A DNA stretch of 64,000 nucleotides from Mesorhizobium loti (GTDB taxonomy: Bacteria > Pseudomonadota > Alphaproteobacteria > Rhizobiales > Rhizobiaceae), in contig AP017605.1 of assembly GCA_002356515.1 (NCBI GenBank), positions 4,945,020 through 5,009,019 on the forward strand, given 5' to 3'. Shown in pieces: positions 1-9,478 of this stretch (position 1 is the first letter of the stretch; each line of letters starts with the position of its first letter). The translations under genes and the position numbers were made by a program. Under the pieces are notes generated by a model that was not told where the DNA came from, ran no database searches, and saw nothing but the letters and a program-made list of their open reading frames with translations.

Positions 1-597
1 GGTGATCACCGTGCGGATGATGCCAGAGCCCTCATCCACGCCGACATGGGCCTTGTAGCCAAAAGTGAAACCGCCCTTGCCCTGCCGCGTGGTGACACGG
101 GCGTCCGCATCTTTCGAAGGCCGCTCAGCTGTCGGCGGCGCTGAGACTGCATCGATCAGCGTTGCATCCAGCATCGTGCCGCGCTTCAGGATCACGCCGG
201 CCTTCTCCAGCTGCCGGTCGAGTTCGCCAAACAGCTTCTCTAGCAGCCCTTCACCGACAAGCAGATTGCGAAAGCGCGAGAGCACCGTGTGGTCGGGAAT
301 GCTCTCTCCCAACCCAAGCCCGGCAAAACGCCGGAACGACAGCCGGTCGCCGAGCGCCTCCTCAAGTTCGCGATCCGACAGCCCATAAAGCGATTGCAGC
401 AGCAGTGCCTTGAACAGCACCAGCGGCGGCCAAGCCGCCCGACCCGGTCCGTCATCGCGCAGAGGGTTAAGCAGCTTCTCGAAGCGGTACCACTTCACAA
501 GGCCAGACAACCGGTCGAGCGGCGAGGAGCCACCCGACAGCTTGTCGCCCAGAAATCCCTCCACCAGACTCAACTGACCTGTCCGCTTCACCGCCAT
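1..597 (-). CDS. IS5-family transposase, 3'-truncated by the window edge
   Basis: Reading down from an ATG at 597, an open frame runs without a stop to base 1 (199 codons), so only the N-terminal part of the transposase is present. The sequence starts MAVKRTGQLSLVEGFLGDK. It contains the IS5-type N-terminal helix-turn-helix region and the block MLDATLIDA at residues 142-150, where Asp144 is the likely first residue of the DDE triad. The IS5-type stretch GYKAHVGVD follows at residues 180-188. The outer IS end probably lies near 650-660, but the second terminus is outside the window, so it cannot be confirmed. The enzyme would cut and join DNA at the element's inverted repeats. Confidence 0.85.
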   Translation of the reverse strand, partial: MAVKRTGQLSLVEGFLGDKLSGGSSPLDRLSGLVKWYRFEKLLNPLRDDGPGRAAWPPLVLFKALLLQSLYGLSDRELEEALGDRLSFRRFAGLGLGESIPDHTVLSRFRNLLVGEGLLEKLFGELDRQLEKAGVILKRGTMLDATLIDAVSAPPTAERPSKDADARVTTRQGKGGFTFGYKAHVGVDEGSGIIRTVIT

Positions 598-688
598 CGG
601 TTCGTCCTCCGAGCTTATGTCTCAGAGAATCACAACCAGCCAATTACGCAACAGGCCCACAGGGGGAGAAGGGAAGATCGCGCAGCTC

Positions 689-1159
689 TCACCCCTTCGC
701 AGCCTCTTCGATCTTGGTGATGTCGATCTTGCTCATCTGCATCATCGCCGCCATCACCCGGCCGGCCTTGGCCCGATCCGGATCCATAAGCAGGCGCGGC
801 AGTTGCTCCGGCACGACCTGCCAGGAAACACCGAACCTGTCCTTCAGCCAGCTGCATTGCGATGGTTCGCCGCCACCTTCGAGGAGCCTGTCCCAGAAAT
901 AATCCACCTCTTCCTGCGTCTTGCAGTCGATCGACTGTGACATCGCCTCGTTGAACTTGAATTGCGGTCCACCGTTGAGCGCCTGGAATTGCACGCCGTC
1001 GAGCTCGAACGTGGTCACCAGCGCCTTGCCCTCATCGGCGTGGCCTTCGGGCCAACGCATCACGCTCAGCACCTTCGAATTCTTGAAGATGGAGACATAG
1101 AAATTCATCGCCTCTTCGGCCTGGTCGTCGAACCACAGGCAGGTGGTGATCTTTTGCAT
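689..1159 (-). CDS. VOC-family (PhnB/glyoxalase-like) protein
   Basis: This 156-residue protein begins [18 protein letters not shown]. It has the PhnB-type VOC layout, with the beta-strand region [15 protein letters not shown] and the segment [12 protein letters not shown] near residues 109-120. Such proteins are usually annotated as 3-demethylubiquinone methyltransferase-like, but true enzymatic roles are rarely known. I chose the ATG at 1159 because a GAGGAG ribosome-binding site lies just upstream and family members begin this way. A longer in-frame extension to 1324 has no family similarity. It is a single gene, transcribed away from ilvD. Substrate and partner are unknown. Confidence 0.8.
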   Translation of the reverse strand: MQKITTCLWFDDQAEEAMNFYVSIFKNSKVLSVMRWPEGHADEGKALVTTFELDGVQFQALNGGPQFKFNEAMSQSIDCKTQEEVDYFWDRLLEGGGEPSQCSWLKDRFGVSWQVVPEQLPRLLMDPDRAKAGRVMAAMMQMSKIDITKIEEAAKG

Positions 1160-1429
1160 GTCATGCTCCTCGGGTTGCTTCTTTGCTGTTGCGGTGAAAC
1201 GGCTGACTCCGAGAATGGTGCCATTTCGTTTGCCGTCTGCCCAAGGACGCTTGTGCGGCTCGCGATCCGACAGCGGCACGCGATTTTTTCGGCGGCTCTC
1301 GTTTTTTCGTGGAATCTGGCGCATTGCAAAAATGTGGCCAGACCATACTTGCGAGTCTATAAAGCCAGCGATCTGAATTCAGCTCCGCCGCGCCATTCCT
1401 CGGCTGCGGCCAGCCACCAAGGAAAAGAC

Positions 1430-3274
1430 ATGCCTGCCTATCGCTCCCGCACCACCACCCATGGCCGCAACATGGCCGGCGCCCGCGGCCTCTGGCGCGC
1501 CACCGGCATGAAGGACAGCGACTTTGGCAAGCCGATCATCGCGGTGGTCAACTCGTTCACCCAGTTCGTGCCGGGCCATGTGCATTTGAAGGACCTCGGC
1601 CAGCTGGTGGCGCGCGAGATCGAGAAGGCCGGCGGCGTCGCCAAGGAGTTCAACACCATCGCCGTCGACGATGGCATCGCCATGGGCCATGACGGCATGC
1701 TCTATTCACTGCCGTCGCGCGAGCTGATCGCCGACTCCGTCGAATACATGGTCAACGCCCACTGCGCCGACGCCATGGTCTGCATCTCCAATTGCGACAA
1801 GATCACCCCCGGCATGCTGATGGCCTCGCTGCGCCTCAACATCCCGACCGTGTTCGTCTCCGGCGGGCCGATGGAAGCCGGCAAGGTGGTGCTGGCCGGC
1901 AAGACGCAGGCGCTCGACCTGGTCGACGCCATGGTCGCTGCGGCCGACGACAAGATCTCCGACGAGGACGTCAAGGTCATCGAGCGTTCGGCCTGCCCGA
2001 CCTGCGGCTCTTGCTCGGGCATGTTCACCGCCAATTCCATGAACTGCCTGACCGAGGCGCTCGGCCTGTCGTTGCCCGGCAACGGTTCCACGCTGGCCAC
2101 CCACGCCGACCGCAAGCGCCTTTTCGTCGAGGCCGGCCATCTCATCGTCGATCTCGCCCAGCGCTATTATGAGCAGGACGACGAAACGGCGCTGCCGCGC
2201 AGCATCGCGTCGAAAGGCGCCTTCGAGAATGCCATGACGCTCGACATCGCCATGGGCGGCTCGACCAACACCGTGCTGCATATCCTGGCCGCCGCCCATG
2301 AGGGCGAGGTCGACTTCACCATGGAAGACATCGACCGGTTGTCGCGCCGGGTTCCGGTGCTCTGCAAGGTGGCGCCGGCCAAGTCCGACGTGCACATGGA
2401 GGACGTTCACCGCGCCGGCGGCATCATGGCGATCCTCGGCCAGCTCGACAATGCCGGGTTGATCAATCGCGAGCTGCCGACCGTGCACACGGCCAGCCTC
2501 GGCGAGGCGCTCGACCATTGGGACATCTCCCGCACCTCCAGCCAGAATGTCCGCGACTTCTTCCTCGCCGCGCCCGGCGGCGTGCCGACACAGGTCGCCT
2601 TCAGCCAGGACCGCCGCTGGGACGATCTCGACCTCGACCGCGAGAAGGGTGTCATCCGCTCGGCGGAAACGCCGTTCTCGAAGGACGGCGGCCTTGCCGT
2701 GCTGAAAGGCAATTTGGCGGTCGACGGTTGCATCGTGAAGACGGCCGGCGTCGACGAGTCGATCCTGAAATTCACCGGCCCGGCGCGGGTGTTCGAAAGC
2801 CAGGACGCCTCGGTGAAGGCCATCCTCTCCAACGAGATCAAGGCCGGCGATGTCGTCGTCATCCGCTATGAGGGCCCGCGCGGCGGCCCCGGCATGCAGG
2901 AAATGCTCTATCCGACCAGCTATCTGAAGTCGAAGGGCCTGGGCAAGGCCTGCGCGCTGGTCACCGACGGCCGCTTCTCCGGCGGCACGTCTGGCCTGTC
3001 GATCGGCCATGCCTCGCCGGAAGCCGCCGAAGGCGGCACGATCGGGCTGGTCCAGGAGGGCGACACGATCGAGATAGACATCCCCAACCGCACCATCCGT
3101 CTCGCTGTCAGCGACGCCGAACTTGAAGCGCGCCGGGCGGCGATGGTGGCCAAGGGTGCCCTGGCCTGGAAGCCCGAGGAAAAGCGCAAGCGCAAGGTGA
3201 CAACGGCGCTGCGCGCCTACGCCGCCTTCGCCACCAGCGCCGACAAGGGCGCGGTGCGGCACGTGCCGGAGTGA
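1430..3274 (+). CDS. ilvD: Dihydroxy-acid dehydratase
   Basis: This 614-residue enzyme dehydrates 2,3-dihydroxy-isovalerate and 2,3-dihydroxy-3-methylvalerate in valine and isoleucine synthesis, in the cytoplasm. The length matches the bacterial family. Visible signatures are NCDKITPGM (residues 121-129) and [11 protein letters not shown] (189-199). Cys122 and Cys195 are the expected 4Fe-4S ligands. The position near residue 42-50 ([10 protein letters not shown]) has no cysteine, as in the Escherichia coli-type 4Fe-4S enzyme rather than the 2Fe-2S type. The start at 1430 follows an AAGGAAAAG ribosome-binding site; an in-frame extension upstream to 962 reads through the antisense of the VOC gene and is not credible. 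A second, divergent IlvD/Edd paralogue lies at 43908. Confidence 0.97.
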   Translation: MPAYRSRTTTHGRNMAGARGLWRATGMKDSDFGKPIIAVVNSFTQFVPGHVHLKDLGQLVAREIEKAGGVAKEFNTIAVDDGIAMGHDGMLYSLPSRELIADSVEYMVNAHCADAMVCISNCDKITPGMLMASLRLNIPTVFVSGGPMEAGKVVLAGKTQALDLVDAMVAAADDKISDEDVKVIERSACPTCGSCSGMFTANSMNCLTEALGLSLPGNGSTLATHADRKRLFVEAGHLIVDLAQRYYEQDDETALPRSIASKGAFENAMTLDIAMGGSTNTVLHILAAAHEGEVDFTMEDIDRLSRRVPVLCKVAPAKSDVHMEDVHRAGGIMAILGQLDNAGLINRELPTVHTASLGEALDHWDISRTSSQNVRDFFLAAPGGVPTQVAFSQDRRWDDLDLDREKGVIRSAETPFSKDGGLAVLKGNLAVDGCIVKTAGVDESILKFTGPARVFESQDASVKAILSNEIKAGDVVVIRYEGPRGGPGMQEMLYPTSYLKSKGLGKACALVTDGRFSGGTSGLSIGHASPEAAEGGTIGLVQEGDTIEIDIPNRTIRLAVSDAELEARRAAMVAKGALAWKPEEKRKRKVTTALRAYAAFATSADKGAVRHVPE

Positions 3275-3288
3275 ATAAAGGCGGCGAC

Positions 3289-3395
3289 TCCTACCTCCCC
3301 CTTGTGGGGAGGTCGGACCGAAGGTCCGGGTGGGGGCGGCGCCGCACCCCCGCCCCGCTGCTGCGCAGCGACCCTCCCCACAAGGGGGAGGGTAA
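3289..3395. repeat. Palindromic intergenic repeat, copy 1 (RIME-like)
   Basis: Between ilvD and the ABC exporter gene lies an inverted repeat whose outer arms read CCTCCCCCTTGTGGGGAGG and CCTCCCCACAAGGGGGAGG. The inner part is an internal GC-rich palindrome (GTCGGACCGAAGGTCCG, then GCTGCTGCGCAGC). Copies with the same outer arms lie at 24819-24938 and 29337-29488. Because both genes converge here, the element could also act as a bidirectional transcription-terminating or mRNA-protecting hairpin. The RIME-like label is by resemblance only. Confidence 0.85.
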
Positions 3396-3398
3396 GGC

Positions 3399-5174
3399 TC
3401 ACGGCATCAACTGATACTCATAAAGCTTCTGGTAAAGCCCGCCCTGCTTGAGCAGCGCCTTGTGCGGTCCGCTCTCCACCACCTTGCCGCCTTCCAGCAC
3501 CACGATCGTGTCGGCCTGGTGCACGGTCGACAGGCGGTGGGCGATGACGATCGTCGTGCGGCCTTCGGTCAGCTGCTGCAGCGCGTCGCGGAACAGCGCT
3601 TCCGATTCGGCGTCGAGCGCGCTGGTCGCCTCGTCCAGCAGCAGGATTTCGGCGTCGCGCAGCATGGCGCGCGCGATCGAGATGCGCTGGCGCTGCCCGC
3701 CCGACAAGAGGCCGCCATTCTCGCCGACATCGGTCTCGTAGCCTTTCGCCTGCGCCATGATGAAGTCATGCGCGTTGGCGGCCTTGGCGGCGGCGATCAC
3801 CTCCTGGTCGGTCGCGTCCTGCCGTCCAAGCCGGATGTTGTGCATGATGGTGCCGGCGAACAGGAACGTGTCCTGGCTGACATAAGCGATCTTTTCCCGC
3901 AGCGAGGCGAGCGTCGCATGGGAAATGTCCTGGCCGTCGAGCAGCACCTTGCCGCTGTTGGGGTCATACATGCGCATGATCAGGTTCAGGATGGTCGACT
4001 TGCCGCCGCCGGAAGGGCCGACCAGCGCCGTCATCTTGCCGGGCGCAAGGGTGAGGTCGAACCGGTCGAGCACCGGCGGGCCATTCTGGTAGGCGAAGCT
4101 GACGGTATCGAACCGGATCTCGCCCGGTCCGGACCGAAGCGGCTTTGCATCGGGCTTCTCTGCCAGTGTCAGCGGCGCGTCGGCGAGCTGGAACATCATG
4201 CGCACGCCGACGATGCCGCTTTCCAGCGAGATGCGCACGCGCGCCAGGCGCTTTGCCGGCTCATAGGCGAGCAGCAGTGCTGCGATGAACGCCATGATGT
4301 TGCCCGGCATCTGGCCGCCCTGCAGGACCAGGAAGCCGCTGACCATCACGGCGCCGGCGATCGCCAGCCCGGCCAATGTCTCCATCACCGGGCTTGTCAC
4401 TGCCTCCAGCGCAGCGATGTTGTTGGCCCGATCCTCGACGTCCGCCACCGCCTTGTACATGCGTTTGCGCATCAAGCCTTCGAGATTGAAGGATTTGACC
4501 ACGCGCACGCCGATCGCGGTTTCCTGCATCACCTGAATGATCTGGCCGACCGAGCGGAACTCCATGGCGGCGAACTTGCGCACGCGCTTCAGGATGCGGT
4601 TGACGCCATAGATGGCCACGGGCCCGGCGACGAAGCAGATCAGCGACAGCACCGGCTGCTGCCACACCATGACACCAATCAAGGCAAGCAGGGTCACCAG
4701 ATCGCGCACATAGGAGGTGACGATCAGGTCGAGCACGTTGCGTGCCGCCTGGGCATTGTTGGTCATGCGGGTGATCAGGTCGGATGACGAGGTCGAATGG
4801 TAGAATTCGATGCCTTGCGCCAGGATGCGGTCGTAGATCTTGCGCTGCCGGTCGGCAATGATGGCATTGCCGACCCGGCTCATGAAATAGGCCTGGACGA
4901 AATTGGCGAGGCCCTTGAGGATGAAGATCCCGGCGACCGCCGCGGCAATCATGTTGACGCGGTCGACCCGCTTGTCGATCACGAATTCATTGGTGATCTC
5001 GCGCAGGATCCAGGCGCTGGCGGCCGTCATGCCGGCCACCACCAGCATCGACACAATGGCGGCGCCATATCCGAACATATGCTGCCGGAAGGACTCTTTG
5101 ACCAGCCTCACGATAAGGCGCTGGTTCTCCGCCGAGCGTTCGTCGCGTTTCAGGAACGGCAAGTTCAAGTTCAC
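3399..5174 (-). CDS. ABC transporter, fused permease/ATPase (MsbA/exporter type)
   Basis: This 591-residue half-transporter has an N-terminal six-helix exporter membrane domain (about residues 30-330) and a C-terminal nucleotide-binding domain. The ATPase shows Walker A GPSGGGKST (about 386-394), the signature LSGGQRQRISIARAM (about 489-503) and Walker B ILLLDEATSALD (about 510-521), all intact. It would act as a homodimer in the inner membrane to export a lipid or hydrophobic compound at the cost of ATP. Fusion order and length fit the MsbA/LmrA group, which rhizobia carry in several copies, so the substrate cannot be assigned. It is monocistronic and divergent from the amidohydrolase gene. 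Confidence 0.9.
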   Translation of the reverse strand: MNLNLPFLKRDERSAENQRLIVRLVKESFRQHMFGYGAAIVSMLVVAGMTAASAWILREITNEFVIDKRVDRVNMIAAAVAGIFILKGLANFVQAYFMSRVGNAIIADRQRKIYDRILAQGIEFYHSTSSSDLITRMTNNAQAARNVLDLIVTSYVRDLVTLLALIGVMVWQQPVLSLICFVAGPVAIYGVNRILKRVRKFAAMEFRSVGQIIQVMQETAIGVRVVKSFNLEGLMRKRMYKAVADVEDRANNIAALEAVTSPVMETLAGLAIAGAVMVSGFLVLQGGQMPGNIMAFIAALLLAYEPAKRLARVRISLESGIVGVRMMFQLADAPLTLAEKPDAKPLRSGPGEIRFDTVSFAYQNGPPVLDRFDLTLAPGKMTALVGPSGGGKSTILNLIMRMYDPNSGKVLLDGQDISHATLASLREKIAYVSQDTFLFAGTIMHNIRLGRQDATDQEVIAAAKAANAHDFIMAQAKGYETDVGENGGLLSGGQRQRISIARAMLRDAEILLLDEATSALDAESEALFRDALQQLTEGRTTIVIAHRLSTVHQADTIVVLEGGKVVESGPHKALLKQGGLYQKLYEYQLMP

Positions 5175-5359
5175 ACGGGACTTCCATGGTTTGCGACTAT
5201 GGCCTTGGGTCCGAAGCCGATCGCTGCGTGGGCGAAAGGCGGCTTATAGAGCGAGTTACCGCCAGAGGGAACCTTTCGCGGTCGCCTAAAGAAACGGCTG
5301 CGGCAAGCTGTCTTTTGCGCCACCATGGCTGGGTGATTCTGGAAATGGGATGACGACAG

Positions 5360-6640
5360 ATGGATTTCGACCTTATCGTTCGTGGCGGCACGCTGCCGGA
5401 TGGCCGGATTGCCGATATCGGCATCAGCGGCGAGACGATCGCGGCGATCGAGCCCAAACTGCAGGGTTCGGCGCGGACCGAGGTCGACGCCCGCCGCAAT
5501 CTGGTCTCGCCCCCCTTCATCGATCCGCATTTCCACATGGATGCAACGTTGTCCTATGGCATTCCGCGCATCAACGCCTCGGGCACGCTGCTCGAAGGCA
5601 TTGCGCTATGGGGTGAGCTGAAGCCGCTTTTGACGCATGAGGCGGTGCGCGACCGCGCGCTCGCCTATTGCGACTGGGCGGTGTCGATGGGCCTGCTCGC
5701 CATCCGCACCCATGTCGATGTCTGCGATGACCGTTTGCTGGCGGTCGAGGCCCTGCTCGACGTCAAGAAAACGATCGCGCCCTATATCGACCTGCAATTG
5801 GTGGCTTTCCCGCAGGACGGTTTCTACCGCTCGCCAAAGGCGCGTGAAAACACCATTCGGGCGCTGGACATGGGCGTCGACATCGTCGGCGGCATCCCGC
5901 ATTTCGAGCGCACCATGGCGGACGGCACGCGCTCGGTGACCGAGCTTTGCGAGATCGCGGCCAAACGCGGCCTGATGGTCGACCTGCACTGCGACGAGAC
6001 CGACGACCCGCTGTCACGCCACATCGAGCAACTGGCCTATGAAACGCAGCGCCTCGGCCTGCAGGGCAGGGTCGCCGGCTCGCACCTCACCTCGATGCAC
6101 TCGATGGACAATTACTACGTCTCGAAGCTTCTGCCGCTGATTGCCGAGGCCGGCGTTTCGGCTATCCCCAATCCTTTGATCAACATCATGCTGCAGGGCC
6201 GTCACGACACTTTCCCGAAGCGGCGTGGCCTGACCCGGGTCAAGGAGATGCAGGCGCTGGGCATCCGCGTCGGCTGGGGCCAGGATTGCGTGCTCGATCC
6301 CTGGTATTCGCTGGGCACCGCCGACATGCTCGACGTCGCCTTCATGGGCCTGCACGTTGCCCAGATGTCGAGCCCGGCCGACATGGCGCGCTGCTTCGAC
6401 ATGGTCACCAACGTCAACGCCGCCATCATGGGGCTCGATCATCTGGGTCTCGCCGTCGGCAAGCGCGCCAGCCTTGTCGTCCTCGACGCCGGCAATCCGA
6501 TCGAAGCCCTGCGCCTGCGCGCCGAGCGCGTCTGCGTCATTGCCAGGGGCAAGGTGGTGGCGGAACGGACAAGGCAGGACACCAGGCTTTCCATCCCTGG
6601 CAGGCCGGCGCAGGTGAACCGCAGGCACAAAGCCATGTAG
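5360..6640 (+). CDS. Cytosine deaminase-like amidohydrolase
   Basis: This 426-residue protein belongs to the CodA branch of the amidohydrolase superfamily, which deaminates cytosine and related bases using one metal. The metal motif HFHMD (residues 57-61), DLHCDETDD (208-216) with His210, HLTSMH (242-247), and GQDCVLDPWY (307-316) are all in the expected order. By alignment from memory with E. coli CodA (GHDDVFDPWY), Asp309 fits the catalytic or metal Asp, while the substrate-contacting second Asp (D314 in E. coli) is Cys310. The substrate may therefore differ from cytosine. It is followed after 107 bases by an EamA transporter, suggesting an uptake-plus-deamination or export pair. The divergent neighbour is the ABC exporter. 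Confidence 0.8.
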   Translation: MDFDLIVRGGTLPDGRIADIGISGETIAAIEPKLQGSARTEVDARRNLVSPPFIDPHFHMDATLSYGIPRINASGTLLEGIALWGELKPLLTHEAVRDRALAYCDWAVSMGLLAIRTHVDVCDDRLLAVEALLDVKKTIAPYIDLQLVAFPQDGFYRSPKARENTIRALDMGVDIVGGIPHFERTMADGTRSVTELCEIAAKRGLMVDLHCDETDDPLSRHIEQLAYETQRLGLQGRVAGSHLTSMHSMDNYYVSKLLPLIAEAGVSAIPNPLINIMLQGRHDTFPKRRGLTRVKEMQALGIRVGWGQDCVLDPWYSLGTADMLDVAFMGLHVAQMSSPADMARCFDMVTNVNAAIMGLDHLGLAVGKRASLVVLDAGNPIEALRLRAERVCVIARGKVVAERTRQDTRLSIPGRPAQVNRRHKAM

Positions 6641-6747
6641 GCCCAGCCGATTCCCGGTTCTGGTCCCGCGATTTCCCGGATTCTTCTCGTCAAAGCCGCT
6701 GCTTCCGTCTAGGACGCGGCTTACGCGAAGGAGGAATCGGGATCGGC

Positions 6748-7671
6748 ATGACGCAACCGGTGGCGCAGAATTCCACGATCAGGAACGTGCTTCTGGCCGG
6801 CATTCTGCTGATGCTGGCCGGTGACTTCCTGTTTGCGTTGAACGACGCGATGGGCAAGTGGCTGGTCGCCAGCTTCTCCGTCGGCCAGGTGGTGCTGATC
6901 CGCTCCATCGGCGCCTTTATCGTGCTTGGCCCGATGATCGCTAATCAGGGCGCCGGCAGACTGTTCCGGATGGAGCGGCCCGGGCTGCAGATCCTGCGCG
7001 TGTTGGCGACGACGCTGGACACCGCATTGTTTTACGCCGCCGTCGTCTATCTGCCGCTTGCCGATGTGATGAGCTTCTACATGGCCGGGCCGATCTATGT
7101 CGCGGCGCTGTCGCATTTCCTGCTTGGTGAAAAGGTTGGCTGGCGCCGCTGGGTGGCGATCCTGCTCGGCTTCTGCGGCGTGGTGATCATGCTGAAGCCT
7201 TCCTCGGCCGCGCTCTCGCTGTCGTCGAGCTTCGCGCTGGTCGGCAGCATCGCCTTTGCCTTCGCCATCATCCTCAACCGGCGGCTGCGCGGCACCAGCG
7301 ATACCAATCTGGTGACATGGCAGACGATTGGCACGCTGCTGGTCGGCGGCGTGCTGACCATCGGCGCTTGGCAGACGCCGTCGGCGCTCGATTTCGGTGC
7401 CATGCTGCTGCTCGGCATCGTCTCCTGCAGCGCCCATCTGATGATCACACGGGCGCTCAAACTCGCCCCGGCCTCGACGCTGGCTCCGCTGCACTACACG
7501 CTGCTGCTGTGGGCGGTGGTGTTCGGGCTGGTGTTCTTCGGCGACATTCCCGGCCCGCGTATCCTGATCGGCTCTGGCATCATCGTGCTGGCTGGACTGT
7601 TCATCTTCCACCGCCAGAAGGTCGTCGACACCACGGTGCCACCCGAAAACGTGCCGAAGGGCGTGAACTGA
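6748..7671 (+). CDS. DMT-superfamily (EamA) transporter
   Basis: This 307-residue integral membrane protein has about ten hydrophobic helices arranged as two EamA repeats. The first repeat starts near LLAGILLMLAGDFLFALNDA and contains LIRSIGAF. The second begins about residue 165 with SSSFALVGSIAFAFAIILNR. EamA proteins export or import amino acids, nucleobases or other small metabolites; the substrate here is unknown. I chose the ATG at 6748 because a strong GAAGGAGGAAT ribosome-binding site ends about 11 bases upstream. A longer frame open to 6286 overlaps the amidohydrolase gene out of phase. The order suggests cotranscription with the deaminase-like gene, whose substrate or product it might move (inference). 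Confidence 0.87.
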   Translation: MTQPVAQNSTIRNVLLAGILLMLAGDFLFALNDAMGKWLVASFSVGQVVLIRSIGAFIVLGPMIANQGAGRLFRMERPGLQILRVLATTLDTALFYAAVVYLPLADVMSFYMAGPIYVAALSHFLLGEKVGWRRWVAILLGFCGVVIMLKPSSAALSLSSSFALVGSIAFAFAIILNRRLRGTSDTNLVTWQTIGTLLVGGVLTIGAWQTPSALDFGAMLLLGIVSCSAHLMITRALKLAPASTLAPLHYTLLLWAVVFGLVFFGDIPGPRILIGSGIIVLAGLFIFHRQKVVDTTVPPENVPKGVN

Positions 7672-7927
7672 AGCGGTTACAGGAAAGTGTGAAACGGCTT
7701 TCCGTCCGCGATTGCAGCCAAACAAAGCATACAGCGCGTCGCACGAAACGATGCGCTTAGCCGCTGAAGGCTATCACCCGGAATTGCCTGGGTTTCCGGT
7801 CAAGCAGTTCGGTATTTACATCGATATTTTGCGGTGTACGTTGCTTTTCGGGCGCAATACGGGATTGATTCTTCGCCGGGAGAGGCAAGAACAATATCTC
7901 CGCAAAGACTGCGATAGAGGGGGGATA

Positions 7928-8401
7928 ATGGGCAGTTTCTCTATATGGCATTGGCTGATCGTTCTAGTCCTGATCGGCTTACCATTGGTGTTTGTTCTAA
8001 GAGCGGCACCAGCTGGCGGCAATCGCTTCGGAGAAATGCCGCCTCCGATGAGTTTTAGTGAAGCTGTTTCAAGTTTCTTTCGAAATTATGTGAATTTTTC
8101 AGGCAGGGCCAGTCGCTCGGAGTTCTGGTATTCCTACCTCTTCCTTTTCATCGTCGGCGTCATTCTCGTCATAGTCGATGCCGTTGTGAAGAATGAAATT
8201 ATCTCATCGATATGGAATCTGGCCGCCCTCCTGCCGACACTGGCCATGACCACCCGCCGGCTGCATGACATCAACCGAAGCGGTTGGCATCAGCTCCTGG
8301 TGGGATTATTCCCCATTGGCACCATCGCGCTGATCATCTGGTATTGCAAAAAGTCTGACGACACAGTGACGTTGAGTGAAATAGAGAGGGTTTTCAGGTA
8401 G
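7928..8401 (+). CDS. DUF805 membrane protein
   Basis: This is a 157-residue membrane protein. An N-terminal helix (residues 5-24) is followed by a soluble linker and then the DUF805 domain. The domain has its two hallmarks, NFSGRASRSEFW (about residues 56-67) and RRLHDINRSGWHQ (about 111-123), and three further hydrophobic segments. The extra N-terminal helix is unlike the minimal DUF805 form, which is about 110-120 residues. The start follows an AGAGGGG ribosome-binding site at 7916-7922. Base composition around this gene and its 250-base leader is visibly more AT-rich than its neighbours, which hints at later acquisition. The function of DUF805 proteins is not established. Confidence 0.8.
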   Translation: MGSFSIWHWLIVLVLIGLPLVFVLRAAPAGGNRFGEMPPPMSFSEAVSSFFRNYVNFSGRASRSEFWYSYLFLFIVGVILVIVDAVVKNEIISSIWNLAALLPTLAMTTRRLHDINRSGWHQLLVGLFPIGTIALIIWYCKKSDDTVTLSEIERVFR

Positions 8402-8473
8402 GTGCGGCGACAGGCATTTTGTGCGCTTGATAGAATCGCGGGAACGCCAAAGCCGCTGTCACATGGAATTGCT

Positions 8474-9382
8474 CTACCCCAAACGCACGGCCGCCAGGTG
8501 CCGGGAAAATTCCGGGGCTTCCATCAGTGCCTTGCAGCGGGCGAAGCGGCCATCGGCATAGGCGCGGAAATCGTCGACCGGGTTGTTGTTGGCGAGCTGG
8601 ATCAATCCCCATAGCGTCCACAACAGATCGCACATCGCCTTGTAGATGACGACCCGGCCGCGCTCGGCCGGCCTCGCCTCACCGCCGAAATAAGCTCGCA
8701 TCAGCTCTTCGTCCTGGTCCGCATCGAACTTGCCTTCCACGCTGAGGTCGCCGAGATCCCAGAGCGGGTCGTTCATCCCCGAATATTCCCAGTCGACGAT
8801 CCACATCCGCTCGCCCGTATCGAGGAAATTTTCGCACAGCGGGTCGCAATGGCAGGCGACGATGGGGAGCGGATGGGCGGCCAGCGCCGAGCGCACGCTG
8901 CCGGCCTCGCGCACCACGTCGTGATAGCCGGCGGGCAGGGTGACATCCTTGGTCGACAGCACTTTGAGATAGTCGTCGATCATCGCGAACAGTTCGAAGC
9001 GGAAGGGAAACGCCGCACCGGACGCGTGCAGCTTGCGGAAGGCCTCGCCGGCGCGGGCCGGACTGCCTGGCCGGCTTTTGAATTTTTCCGGTGACATCGT
9101 CTCGGCACCGGCGATGAAGCGCGTCACCATCACGCCGGTATCGGGATCGGCATGCAGGACTTCGGGACTGACGCCGGCTTTAGCCGCCTCGCGCGCGGCC
9201 ACTGCTTCGTTGGCGCGGTTGATGTATTCCTCGGTGCCTTTGCCTGGAATGCGCAGGCAGAGATCGCCGGCCCTGAAGACAAGGTTGGTGAGGCCGCCAA
9301 GCCGGTCCAGTGGCCCGGTATAGCCGGCCAGCACCGGAATGGCGGCCAGTTTTGCCCGCGCCTCTTCTGTCACCATGCCCAC
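8474..9382 (-). CDS. Choline kinase-like / aminoglycoside phosphotransferase-fold kinase
   Basis: This 302-residue cytoplasmic kinase-fold protein carries the catalytic Brenner-type motif CHCDPLCENFL and the metal-binding motif IVDWEYSGMNDPLWDLGDLS, typical of bacterial choline/ethanolamine kinase-like proteins. The N-terminal glycine-rich loop LGGLTNLVFRAG is also present. The enzyme would phosphorylate a hydroxyl group of a small amine-alcohol using ATP, but the substrate is not proven. A second family member at 13936-14823 has a similar catalytic core, so the two are diverged paralogues. The start could be ATG 9382 or the third codon ATG 9376. It is divergent from the methyltransferase gene at 9479, which begins 97 bases away. 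Confidence 0.82.
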   Translation of the reverse strand: MGMVTEEARAKLAAIPVLAGYTGPLDRLGGLTNLVFRAGDLCLRIPGKGTEEYINRANEAVAAREAAKAGVSPEVLHADPDTGVMVTRFIAGAETMSPEKFKSRPGSPARAGEAFRKLHASGAAFPFRFELFAMIDDYLKVLSTKDVTLPAGYHDVVREAGSVRSALAAHPLPIVACHCDPLCENFLDTGERMWIVDWEYSGMNDPLWDLGDLSVEGKFDADQDEELMRAYFGGEARPAERGRVVIYKAMCDLLWTLWGLIQLANNNPVDDFRAYADGRFARCKALMEAPEFSRHLAAVRLG

Positions 9383-9478
9383 GCCCCCACGCCGTTATTT
9401 CTCACCGCAACGGTTCCACAATTTTCGCGGTTTGGCTATCATTGGTCGAAGGCAACTCGATCAGGCGACAGACCAGAG

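Noticed and set aside
1706..3262. Minus-strand frame of 518 codons over ilvD
   Set aside because: Antisense shadow of the clearly conserved ilvD gene, with no recognisable domain.
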